Part shown: positions 1 through 8,844 of the stretch, piece after piece | Layout: every line of letters begins with the position of its first letter | Position numbering within the stretch: the stretch's first letter is position 1 | NCBI GenBank assembly: GCA_022592435.1 | Contig: JABYQS010000626.1 | Span: forward strand, 1-16,624 | Length of the DNA stretch: 16,624 bases | DNA from: Cerioporus squamosus | Taxonomy: Eukaryota; Basidiomycota; Agaricomycetes; Polyporales; Polyporaceae | Reading direction: 5' to 3' | Translations under genes and position numbers: made by a program | The notes under the pieces: generated by a model | What the model saw: the letters and a program-made list of their open reading frames with translations, nothing else | What the model was told of the DNA's origin: nothing | Databases searched by the model: none

Positions 1-944
1 CCACTTGGTACGGCAGGGTCTCAGTGTTTCACGTCTCGGCAGTAGACAGCGGTTTGCCCTGTACAGTGCTTCGTACGCGCGATACGATAGACTAGACGGC
101 TGCCTCTGCGATTCACCTGTCACCCTCAGCCGTTTACGCAGACCACATCTCGCCCTTCCGTTGGACACTACGTGCTGAAAGGGAATTTCCGGGACAGCAT
201 TTCCTGCATGTATGGCAAGATACGACAACCCTCAGGCGCCGGGACGCGCCTCACGAAGGTGGATAGGCCCCACACCCGCGACCATAGGGAGTCTTGAACG
301 GGAACGCGAGCCGCCTTTTATCGATTCCAACTTGACGAAGGCTCACTCACCAACCTTTATACCACAGACAGCCATCCCCATATCTCACTTTCCCCTCTCC
401 TACCTCGCGAGGTCGAAGACGCAGACGCAGAGCCCGACATCGTGCAGGACGCGGTTTGCATACTTCTTGTTCAAGTCGTTCGTTATGGCTTGCTCCGGAG
501 GAAGCCCAAATTGTGCTGGCTGGACGGCAACAGTGTCCTATACGCAGTCTGGGTAAATCCCGGGAAGACGGCTTCGATACACGACCCGACCTTGATGATA
601 GAGAGTTGGAACATCAACCGCGATGTGCCCCGGTAGTAGTAGTTGTTCTAATACCAAGCGAACAGGAATAGTCTCCCAGAGTCAACTCGTGTGCTTCAGT
701 TGTGATGCCAGCCAGAAACTGAGACAGAATTCAAGGTAGAGACCGGTAGGGCGAAGGTCGCAAGCCGGAGCAAGTTAAGAGGTTATGGGATAACTTCCTC
801 GCGCCAGCGTCTATCTAATCTAATCTAGCTCCCTTACAAAACTTCTGTAAGTAAGTTGAAGTAACAGCCGAGCTGCTTCGTCGACTTGTCCCCGGCCACC
901 ACCATCTCCTCCTTCCGCCTGTCGCTGTTTCATCTTTTCTCGAC
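1..944. other. Upstream region, no gene supported
   Basis: No open frame here resembles a protein family I know, and none has a convincing set of splice sites. Several overlapping frames of 64-114 codons lie between 212 and 671, but they have no recognisable motif and mixed composition. The last 60 bases before the carrier gene are rich in C and T, as is common just upstream of highly expressed fungal start codons. The stretch probably contains the promoter and 5' leader of the carrier gene and possibly the end of something to the left. No terminator, tRNA or repeat of note was seen. Confidence 0.4.
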
Positions 945-2718
945 ATGGCTGATACCCCTCCCGGTCCTGCAGAGGGTCCATCAAAAAGCAGCTGGCTGCC
1001 AGCCAAGTCAGGCCGCCACTTCATTGCTGGCGGGTAAGCACCTACTCCACATGCATCCGGCGGGACGTGTCTGACATCTCTTAGGTTGGGAGGAATGTGC
1101 GGCGCGATAGTAACCAGCCCGTTTGACGTGGTCAAAACGCGGTTGCAGTCGGACCTCTTCCGCGCGAAGCATCACATCGCAGTGGAAGGCAATGGCGTAG
1201 CCGCGGTCGCTGTCCGGAGGAATCTGCTGTGGCACTTCGTCGAGACAGCACATATCATTCGGTACGTGTATTCAGTTGTGGCCTTCTCGGGTCCACCCCA
1301 TGGTCGCGCGGCAAGCAACCCACAAAGCTGGAACATGGTCAGTCGTCGTCACAAGGTGGAGCGCGTCAGCAGGCTTGGGAACATAGAGACGCCGCGCGGG
1401 GACGTCAGCGTGACTCATCTGCTGCCGCGGACCAGTCTTGCGCTAGGACCTAGACGTCTCAGAGGGTCGCGCCCAGCACAGTGGAAGTGGAAGTCCCCAG
1501 GCGACCAGGAGTCGTGACGAGAACTGTGCAAGTGGACGTCCCTCTGATGACTGGACTTCCACTGTTTCTCACTTCCGCGTGTTCTACTTCAACTTATCCA
1601 GTTGTCGACGAATGCTGCACCGGATACTGGGCGTGGAAGTCCGCTCGTCCGCTCGTCTGCCGTACTTGCACTTTTTTGTGGCAGCGACTACTTCTGCCAT
1701 ATAGTGCGCGCTGGGAGAGGAGCGCGCCAGCGTTAGTGGAGACAGGACAGTGTGTGTCTCTCATTGCAAGATGGCGATATGAGACGTGTCGACGATGAAG
1801 TGACTCGACGAACGTCTACTACCGCTGTCTCGGCCATTTGCTAGGCCGTCTGCTGCTGCAGCAACATGGACTCACCCAATCCTCTCGCCCTTTTGCCTGT
1901 TTTGTATCTTTCGCTGGAGACTGACGTTTATGGCAGGGACATATATCGCGAAGAGTCCCCTCGCGCACTCTTCAAAGGCCTCGGACCCACCCTCGTCGGC
2001 GTCGTCCCCGCCCGCTCCATCAACTTCTTCTTCACCTACGGCAACGGCAAGCAGATCATCGCGGACCACTTCAACCATGGGCAAGAAAACTCTTGGGTCC
2101 ACCTTGCCGCCGCTGCCTGCGCGGGCATCGTGACCGGCACCGCGACGAATCCCATTGGGTCGTCAAGACGCGCCTCCAGCTCGACGCGCACAAGCCGGAG
2201 ATATCCGGGGCACGCTCGTTCTTCGGCGGGTCCGTCGCGATGGTTAAGAAGATCCTGCGGGAGGAGGGCGTGAGGGGGTTCTACAAGGGCTTGAGTGCGA
2301 GCTACCTGGGCGTGACGGAGGGCACGATACAGTGGGTGCTGTATGAGCGTGAAACGGTTGACGGCGGGGACACAGGGGAAGGGAGGGCCGATGGAGTGGC
2401 TGGGCATGATTGGGAGCGCGGGCACGCGAAGTGCGTGGCGTCGCTCATCACATATCCTCACGAGGTGGGTTCCTCGTCTTCTGCGCTGCTGGTGCGCTCG
2501 GTTGACGGCGGCGGAAATTTTAGGTCCTACGAACACGACTGCGACAACCACTCGTCGACGGGAAGGTCAAGTACACTGGCCTATTGCAGACACTGCGTCT
2601 CGTTATAGCGGAAGAAGGGGCTCGGTCACTATATGGCGGCCTCAGCGCGCACCTTATGCGCGTCATCCCGAATGCTGCGGTGATGTTCTTCATCTACGAG
2701 ACTGCGCTTCGGATATGA
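945..2718 (+). CDS. RIM2: Mitochondrial pyrimidine nucleotide carrier (Rim2/SLC25A33-36 type), frame disrupted
   Basis: This is an inner-membrane carrier of the SLC25 family that exchanges pyrimidine nucleotides between cytosol and mitochondrial matrix, supporting mitochondrial DNA and RNA synthesis. Exons are 945-1033, 1085-1261, 1937-2464 and 2524-2718; introns have GT...AG ends and matching phases. The three carrier signatures are visible as SPFDVVKTRL (exon 2), the second-repeat WVVKTRLQ (exon 3) and YPHEVLRTRL (across the last intron). The stretch LFKGLGPTLVGVVPARSINF and the Trp in the second signature fit the Rim2 branch. The predicted product is about 330 residues with six membrane helices. 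The start has purine context (GACATGG) and leads straight into the first repeat. Exon 3 cannot be read in one frame: one base appears missing near 2155, one extra or two missing near 2349, and one missing near 2426. Homology continues through each break, so identity is firm but functionality is not. Confidence 0.9.
1262..1936 (+). other. Unusually long (675 nt) intron in the carrier gene
   Basis: The donor is GTACGT at 1262 and the acceptor is GGCAG ending at 1936. Joining the flanks gives Ile-Ile-Arg-Asp-Ile-Tyr-Arg, the expected run in the Rim2 family, so no coding exon seems to be missing here. Other introns in this window are nearly all 48-86 nt; only POLD4 intron 2 (374 nt) is also long. 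The interior holds several copies of a short motif in both orientations, listed separately, which suggests an inserted or expanded sequence. Confidence 0.75.
1487..1642. repeat. Dispersed GTGGAAGTCC motif, direct and inverted
   Basis: The 10-mer GTGGAAGTCC occurs at 1487-1496 and 1633-1642. A one-mismatch copy (GTGGACGTCC) is at 1532-1541, and the exact reverse complement is at 1553-1562. Copies 1 and 3 could pair as a stem. All lie inside the long carrier intron. This may be the remnant of a small foldback or MITE-like element; no target duplication was identified. Confidence 0.5.
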
Positions 2719-4264
2719 CGTTACCCTCTCTTCGTCGCGGACATCACCCCTCTTCCCCTACGCTTAGTTCTCTCTATTCATGCTGTCGACCACACTGTAT
2801 CACGGTATAATGGCCCTACCACCACTCACTACAGGCATACCTTACATCGCATATGTATCATACACTACAACGGATATTCTGGGTAGCACGCAAATAGACT
2901 AATGTTCTGGTTCTTTGGGTTGGTGGGTAGCCGCTGCGACGATCAGGCTCACTCTATGAAAATGGCCTCTGCAGTACGTGTACAATTCGTCTTTCAGTGA
3001 ACTTCCGCTGATCATGTCGTCCAGGACCGCAGGAAGCCGCCAAGGTCTCGAAGTCGCCTCTACGATGGACACGTCTGCAGTCCAGTCACTGTCCTGTGAT
3101 GTTGTCCGGTTTGCGCAAGTGGCAAATCTTGTCCGTCCTCTTTCTTGTTAACGTGCGCAGGTGAATGGACGGGACGGTCGGCAGTGAGCATGGTGCTCGG
3201 ACGATGGGCTCAGGGCAAGAGCGACTTCCGGTGATGTCGATTCCGGCCAGACGTGTGCAAACCGCTCTCGCCCTCGGTGAGTGTGCGTGGGTCGGGGCGC
3301 GGCCTGCTTCTAGGCGACATGCACCGTTTGTGGATTCCGAAACGTTCACATTTTCTCTTACACGCAATTCGGTTGTCTCTTGTTCGTCTCGCGCGATGAC
3401 GACGGAAAGTGATGGGAGCGGCTGCTGAAGTCGTGTATCATGCAGGCGGCTCATACTCGCAACTTCGCACGGCTGAACAACTTGCGCCTTGAAGATCCCC
3501 ACGGGTTTGCCGTATCTACGCCGAGCCAACAACCCAACTGACTACATATCCTTGGAGTCGAACGCGAAGCACCTCATAGAAAATGTGCGAGGCACTCAAG
3601 GTGAGCGCGAGGCTGCAGCGTACTCGATGCGCCGCTCACCCTCACGCTCCTCGAATGCAATACCTTCAGGGTGCATGCATGATCCACCGAAACCTAAACA
3701 CCTCGAACTACTGCTCAGCGGCACTCATTCTCCGATAGTCAGGCTTACCAACCTCGGTCTCGCGCATAAAGTGGGCCCGGAGGCTTCCCTCTAAGCAATA
3801 CAGTATGGCAATCGCAAACAGGCCTGCCAAACCATGCTAATTGCGGGATGGGTTGGTTGAAATCTCGCCGTACGCTTCCTGTACCTCTCTCGCGCATTAC
3901 TTCCGCAGCCGCTCTCGGTTGCAGACAGCCATCGCACCCGAATGGCGGTGTGTGAGTTGCAGACCGCTTACACAACATCCGGGCCAACAGCAGTCAAGAC
4001 GGGGAGACACACCTGGACGTTGTCGGGTTCCTAATTCAACATTTGTTCTCTCCATCCCTTTCCCACAGTGCTTTGACTTTCGTTCCCATATGTATGGTTT
4101 TCCCGTTCGCCTCACTGCTCGAGCTGCAGGTTGCAGGCTTGCAACACTTTCCGCGATGGTCAGGACTCAGTTCGACCTGGTGGTGGACTCCTGTCCATCG
4201 GAACGTACTCACAACGTTCTGACGCTAGCCAACAAAAAACCTCCATCGAAGGGTCACATGTCAA
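2719..4264. other. Gene-poor intergenic region
   Basis: About 1.5 kb follows the carrier stop codon without a gene I can support. The longest frames (minus 3086-3532, plus 3841-4332) have no family motif, no hydrophobic core pattern and no splice structure that improves them. The 3' end of the carrier transcript presumably occupies the first few hundred bases. No inverted repeat or transposase fragment was recognised. Confidence 0.4.
4234..4239 (-). terminator. Possible RNA polymerase III terminator of tRNA-Ile
   Basis: A run of six A on the plus strand gives TTTTTT on the tRNA strand, starting 26 nt after the tRNA 3' end. It is the first T-run long enough to stop RNA polymerase III. The distance is a little greater than usual, so the trailer would be longer than average. 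Confidence 0.55.
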
Positions 4265-4338
4265 TGGCCAACGCCGGGATCGAACCGACGACCTTGGCGT
4301 TATTAGCACCACGCTCTAACCAACTGAGCTAGTCGGCC
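4265..4338 (-). tRNA. tRNA-Ile (anticodon AAT), no intron
   Basis: This 74-nt gene folds into a complete cloverleaf. The acceptor stem GGCCGAC pairs with GTTGGCC (one G-T), the D arm is GCTC/GAGC around AGTTGGTTA, the anticodon stem is TGGTG/CGCCA with loop CTAATAA, and the T arm is GTCGG/CCGGC with loop TTCGATC. The variable loop is AGGTC and the discriminator base is A. Anticodon AAT reads isoleucine codons, with A34 normally changed to inosine. The internal A and B boxes of an RNA polymerase III promoter are intact. CCA is not encoded, as is normal in eukaryotes. Confidence 0.96.
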
Positions 4339-4392
4339 ACATAAACGTCGGTACACACAACAAATCGTCAAAGGACCAGGACTTAATGAACC

Positions 4393-4412
4393 AGCTGTCA
4401 GTAGCTGTCAGT
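4393..4412. repeat. Perfect tandem 10-mer duplication
   Basis: AGCTGTCAGT is repeated exactly twice in tandem, 55 bp upstream of the tRNA-Ile 5' end. It may simply be replication slippage; no function is implied. Confidence 0.7.
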
Positions 4413-4750
4413 GTACATATGACACCGTCTCCTCGATCATTGGACTTTGGAATCATATTTGTGTATGACTACGACTCGGGATCGTTCAACATTTAGCAAT
4501 ACAGTATACTACAGGCTGTCCTTCCGGCAGTGAAGGACCACCAGAAGTAGCCTAAGCAAGTTCGTTCACAATTATCGATTGACAAGTCCGAACATATCCG
4601 GGATTGTAGCATGAGCTACTCATGTATACAGGCTTCTATGAATCGAATGCACAAAAGATGAACAGAGGAGACACAAATAGATCGTAGAGGCATACATATG
4701 AGACGAGAGTCCCCGCCAATCCGAGTCACGAGCAGCCCTGACTCTGTCGC

Positions 4751-6507
4751 CTACGATGCTGGTGGTTGTCGAGTTGCCAAGATATCCGCTGGGAGGTCGA
4801 TAAGAGCGTCCAGGTCGAGGACCGAGGTGTGCGTCGGGAAAAGCCGCCTTGATGCGCGACCAGAGCCAGAAGAACGGCGTCGCGTACGTGATGTCGAAGT
4901 CGCACGAGTTCGCGCCAGCGCCCCCAGTGATAACGCCGCCAAAACGTCTGTGGCCGTCAGCGATCACAGCGCCGGAGTCGCCGGGGGCGAAAAACGCGCC
5001 GGGCTTCGGGGTGAAGGCGGGGTCGTAATCAATGGACCTCTGGCCATGGGGGAGAATAGCCCATTCCCTCGACGTCCGATAGGTGCCGTCGTTGAAGTAC
5101 TCGCGGACGTAAGAAAAAACGCCGGTCGCGCTGCCGAGGATCAACCCAGAGCCAGAGCCGCTCTTGAGCACCATGAGGCACTCTTCGCCGTTGCGGTCGA
5201 ACACGTTGGGGTGCCGCATATCTTCCTCCGTCAGGTAGTCTCGTAGTCCGTAGAGGCGGTCCAACAACAGACGGAACGGCGTGTGTGAATGTCTGCGTGC
5301 ATTCTATTCAGGAACGTGACTTTTAACGCTGGCGTCGTGCCTAAGTAGTATGTATACCCAAGCGTTCAGGTTGTGTGACGGGCTTGCTAAGATGAATCAA
5401 AACGTACCGAGCTCGATGACATTGCCCCTGAAAGCGTGTTTGTCAAACTTGGAGCTGTCGAGCTCCACAACAGCGTAGTCTTCAGTATAGCCTTCAGTGT
5501 CGGCACCAAGTGTAATGGGAGGGGAGTAAACGACGTGACCCAGGACACGCTGACTCTCGCCGGCCCAAATACTTGTGACCTCGCCGTGGAGCTTGCCAAG
5601 GACTCGGCTGTCCTTGCTCTCCTCGCCCACCAGATCCCAGAGCTTCATCCAATCTGTCGTAGGCTCAAGCTTCGAAGTTCCGAGCGGCCTTCTTGTTCTT
5701 TGCCGCTCTCTTCTTCAATGTCTGGAATTGCAGCCTATGACGGTGGAAGTCGCGATTGTGTCCTCCAATTTTCTCCTCGATAGACGCCACGATGTCGTCG
5801 AACGCCTTAGTGCCGAGGAGGAGGACATCGTGACGGGGCGCGCAGCATTCCGGCGTACGTGAAGGTCGTTGTTCGGTGGGAAGAGGACGTGACGAGCCGT
5901 GACAAGGAAGAGTTTGTCTCCCTCAGCGAAGTAGAACCCTCCTGTTCCCTCAACGTGAGGCATGTTCCTAGGAGCAATCCGCAGACCAAGCAAGGGAGTG
6001 AGAGGAGTACGAACGTCGACCGTGGGGTGAAAAATATCGACAGGTTCGAGGAGCTTCGGACCCGCCGAGCGGGTGTAGATAGACGTGCGGAATGCGACCT
6101 CGACGTCGGCGATGTCAAACTCGCCGAGAAGGGCCAAGCAGACACACGCTGCGGAGTGGGCATCCTCTGCCGTGAGAGAGTCGGGAAGCACCCCGACCCA
6201 GAGCGTGATAGGCCCAGGGGGACCGTCTCCGGTGGCGAAGCGTACCCAGTCGATGGTCGTGAATTTGACGTTCTTGGAGTCAAGGCAGTCGACAACCTTG
6301 GGCCCCAGGTCTTCGGACGCGTCGACGATTTTGTGGTTGAATACTGGTCTAAGCGCCTTCCGCATGTTGCATATTGGGCTCCTCGAGTCGAAAGGGCTCA
6401 GTCCACGGAGCGCCGGTACGATACACCAGTCGCGGAGTTGAGGGCAGTCCCGCGAAGTACTTTACCGCCTCACGCTCGGAGACAGCATGCGTTGAATGCG
6501 ATGTCAT
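4751..6507 (-). pseudogene. Chymotrypsin-fold serine-protease-like protein, multiple frame breaks
   Basis: This belongs to a multi-copy Agaricomycete family of trypsin-like proteins of unknown role. The start at 6507 opens an N-terminus with the family motif KYFAGLPSTPRLV. A triad-like set follows in order: His in LFLVTARHVLF, Asp in GYTEDYAVVELD and Ser in APGDSGAVI (4971-4982), then GGVITGGAG and DITYATP near the C-terminus. No signal peptide is seen. One intron fits well, 5341-5407 (67 nt, GTACGT...TTAG). The product would be roughly 550 residues. Homology moves between frames at about 6370, 5840, 5673 and 5280. A possible fifth shift near 4840 would end the protein at 4751; without it the frame runs on to 4620 with a poorly protein-like tail. 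With this many breaks it is either a decayed copy or a poorly sequenced one. The substrate, and whether it ever cleaves peptides, is unknown. Confidence 0.72.
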
Positions 6508-7489
6508 TTGAGAGACTGAAACCGGGAGCTCGATGTCGATAGTAGGGGATACGGTGGTGTTGGTGCAAATCTCCGGTTATGCTTCTCGGAGTGCCGCGAA
6601 TCTCGACCTGTTGAGCAGGTCGATGAGGTGAGAAGTGGAGTTCCAACCAGGGGCACACAGACAGCTCACCGATTCATACACTGCAACGGACGCATCCTTT
6701 CGGCTCTGCCGAAATCCTGGCAAAATGGTAACATTGCTTGATTCCGCCAGGTGGGATATTTTACGTTTACGAGACGATAAGCTTCAAGGAAAGTCTCGTT
6801 TAGGGAGGTTTGGAAGGCTTATAGACCTATTGTGGCAAGTGTAAGGGGGTTACGTGCAATTCTTTAGAGATAGCAAAACTCTTACTTCCAGCAATCAAAT
6901 TTCTATGCCTTTACTAACCCCGGAAAGGATGCTTTCTTTGCAGTGATAGGGCAGATGGGTGTGAGAGAACGTCGGTGTTAACCCCTATCTCGATCGCTCT
7001 CATTAAGTACTTCAGTCTTCAGCCTGAGGGTTCAGGGAGCCGTGGCTGTGCCGAGAGAGGAGAGCGTCGCGGATGCAGGCACAGTACGACCGAGCATCAG
7101 TACTCAGTGTCCGACTCGGACACCCAATCCAGCAGGAGGTTCCGCCGCGCATCTTTGGAGGGGGGAGTGCGCACCGCGCGCATACGAGGGGGTTTGTGCT
7201 TAGGGTTTCCAAATATCATCGGTCGAAGTCGGCGGCGGCTGGATCGGAAACGAGGTCGTGCCAAGTTGAGGTGTTCCTGCCGTCGAAACCTCACGAAATG
7301 GGTACCACTGGATGCGCGCAGTCAGGCAGAAGAAGTAGAAACTGAAATCCAGGCGAAATTGGTGAGCGGGGACGGAGATATTGTCGTTGCAAGTTTCCAG
7401 TGAAGGCGGTCGAGGGCAGAGCGCAGCCGGGCCCGCGCGGCTCGGCGCCAAACGACAAGTTCGGCCTTTTCCTTCTAACCACCATCACC
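6508..7489. other. Divergent intergenic region between protease-like gene and POLD4
   Basis: About 980 bp separate the two 5' ends and should carry both promoters. An open frame at 6975-7403 (+) is rich in Arg and Ser with no family signal, and overlapping minus-strand frames around 7097-7451 are no better. One strong hairpin is noted separately. I see no RNA gene or mobile element. Confidence 0.45.
6603..6623. repeat. Perfect 8-bp inverted repeat, 5-nt loop
   Basis: TCGACCTG and its exact reverse complement CAGGTCGA are separated by TTGAG. The site lies about 100 bp upstream of the protease-like start codon. It could be a dyad for a regulator or chance. Confidence 0.55.
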
Positions 7490-8586
7490 ATGCACACTCG
7501 AAAGACTGCTAAAGCTATCGAACCTATGAAGCAGGCAAAACTCTCCTTTACGTCTAAGCGCACTGCGTCTGGAACCGTCGCGGGCAAGTCGTCAAAGGCC
7601 GCGAGGAAACAGCCCGCAAGAGCGTCCTCCAGCCCCACCTCCGGCGAGGTTATAGACATTTCAGAAAGCTCTGACGATGAGCTCGACGTCCCCGTTGTGA
7701 AGAAGCGGCGTCTTGCATTGAAGGCGCAGCCCGTTGTGCTGAAGGAGGACGAGGACACGGATGCGGATGCGGAGCGTGCGGAGGAGGTGCGCGAGGAGAA
7801 GGAGCCGCTGCATGTGTCGGACAAGCGGTGGAGGAAGCTGTACGGCGAGTCGAGGAGCAAGATGGGTGACATCGAGCCTGGTGAGTGCCTGTCTCATGCG
7901 AGAACACTGCTGCGTATTGACGATGTCGCGGGGCCAGTCCATGCCAAGGGACAGACTATGGTCAACCACATCCTCCGGGTGTTCGATCTGTGAGTCTTTC
8001 CCTCCTGTATGCGCTCCAGCTAGTCAGAGCCGCGAGAGCTCGCGAGAGCTATCCCAGAGTGGAGGTTTTGTGCGGAGTCGGAGCTTTCCCTGCCCATGGG
8101 TCACCGAACATCTACGAGATATCACGGCTGCCTGCCTCGCCCGACGTTACTGCCGGGCCCGCTGCGACGCTCGCGCCGTTGAGACTCCGTACTGTTGCTG
8201 CTTGTGTTCACGCTTCGTGCGTGGCTGCATGAACCGTTAGCCGTATGCTCCGCCCTGCCGGACGGAGGCAAGTGAGCCCCCAGTCTTCTCGGAGAGTTTC
8301 ACTACTCGTATGGACCCCGGAACCCCATGCGCTCATGTTCTGATATCGAAAATGCTTGCTTAGGTCGTACGAATACGGACCCTGCGTTGGCGTCAGCCGC
8401 CTCGAACGTTGGGAGCGAGCTCAAGCACTCGGTTTAAGCCCACCCCCGGAGGTGCGTCAGCCCTTTCTCATCTGTTACCCTGCTCCGTAATCGATTGAGC
8501 TCGTTCAGGTCAAGGAGATCCTATTGACCGAGGAAGGCAGCACGGACACGCAGTATACGCAGTCTGTCTTCTACGGCGAGGTCTAG
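7490..8586 (+). CDS. POLD4: DNA polymerase delta subunit 4 (POLD4/Cdm1)
   Basis: This is the small accessory subunit that stabilises DNA polymerase delta in chromosomal replication, in the nucleus. Exons are 7490-7880, 7938-7989, 8364-8451 and 8509-8586; all phases agree and give 202 residues with no frame break. The C-terminal third carries the family core: an FDL motif joined across intron 2 to SYEYGPCVGVSRLERW, then RAQALGLSPPPEVKEILL. The N-terminal 130 residues are disordered and charged, with a Lys/Arg-rich start, an acidic run around residues 60-75 and the basic KKRR patch. QAKLSF near residue 17 resembles a weak PCNA-interacting motif but lacks the aromatic pair. The ATG at 7490 is the first in its frame and has a good context (ACCATCACCATG). 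Fission yeast has this subunit and budding yeast lacks it. Intron 2 is long at 374 nt. Confidence 0.92.
8031..8050. repeat. Perfect tandem 10-mer in POLD4 intron 2
   Basis: CGCGAGAGCT is repeated exactly twice in tandem inside the 374-nt second intron. It contains no splice signal and is probably slippage. Confidence 0.7.
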
Positions 8587-8844
8587 TTGTCGTCCGTTCT
8601 CCGGTTCCCCCTGCTTTCCATAGCTGTTCTGCTGTCTATCACCCCTGCTATTCTGAATTCGGACAGTGCCTTGTATGTTGTAGTCTCTTGCGTCATGTAT
8701 ATGTAGCTCAGTATAGTAGAAGTCGGACTCACTTGCAGCCTTAGGGACCAGTAATCCATATCGACCCGCATACAGTATTACACATATTTACCAGGCACAA
8801 CGCAGAGATGCATATCCACAGAGTACAACACACTCGCTCTCACA

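Noticed and set aside
212..671. Overlapping open frames upstream of the carrier gene
   Set aside because: No family motif or splice-supported extension, and three frames are open at once, which is typical of GC-rich noncoding DNA.
2150..2432. Programmed frameshifting or RNA editing in RIM2
   Set aside because: Three separate shifts with no slippery heptamer and no such precedent in this family; indels in the DNA are the simpler explanation.
3086..3532. 148-codon minus-strand open frame
   Set aside because: Composition is Arg/Ser/Thr-rich without structure, domains or supporting neighbours.
6975..7403. 142-codon plus-strand frame upstream of POLD4
   Set aside because: Low-information Arg-rich sequence with equally long frames on the other strand; not joined to POLD4 by a usable splice pair.
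7506..7560. Canonical PCNA-interacting box in POLD4
   Set aside because: QAKLSF has the Gln and Leu but lacks the paired aromatic residues at the usual positions, so it is recorded only as a weak resemblance.
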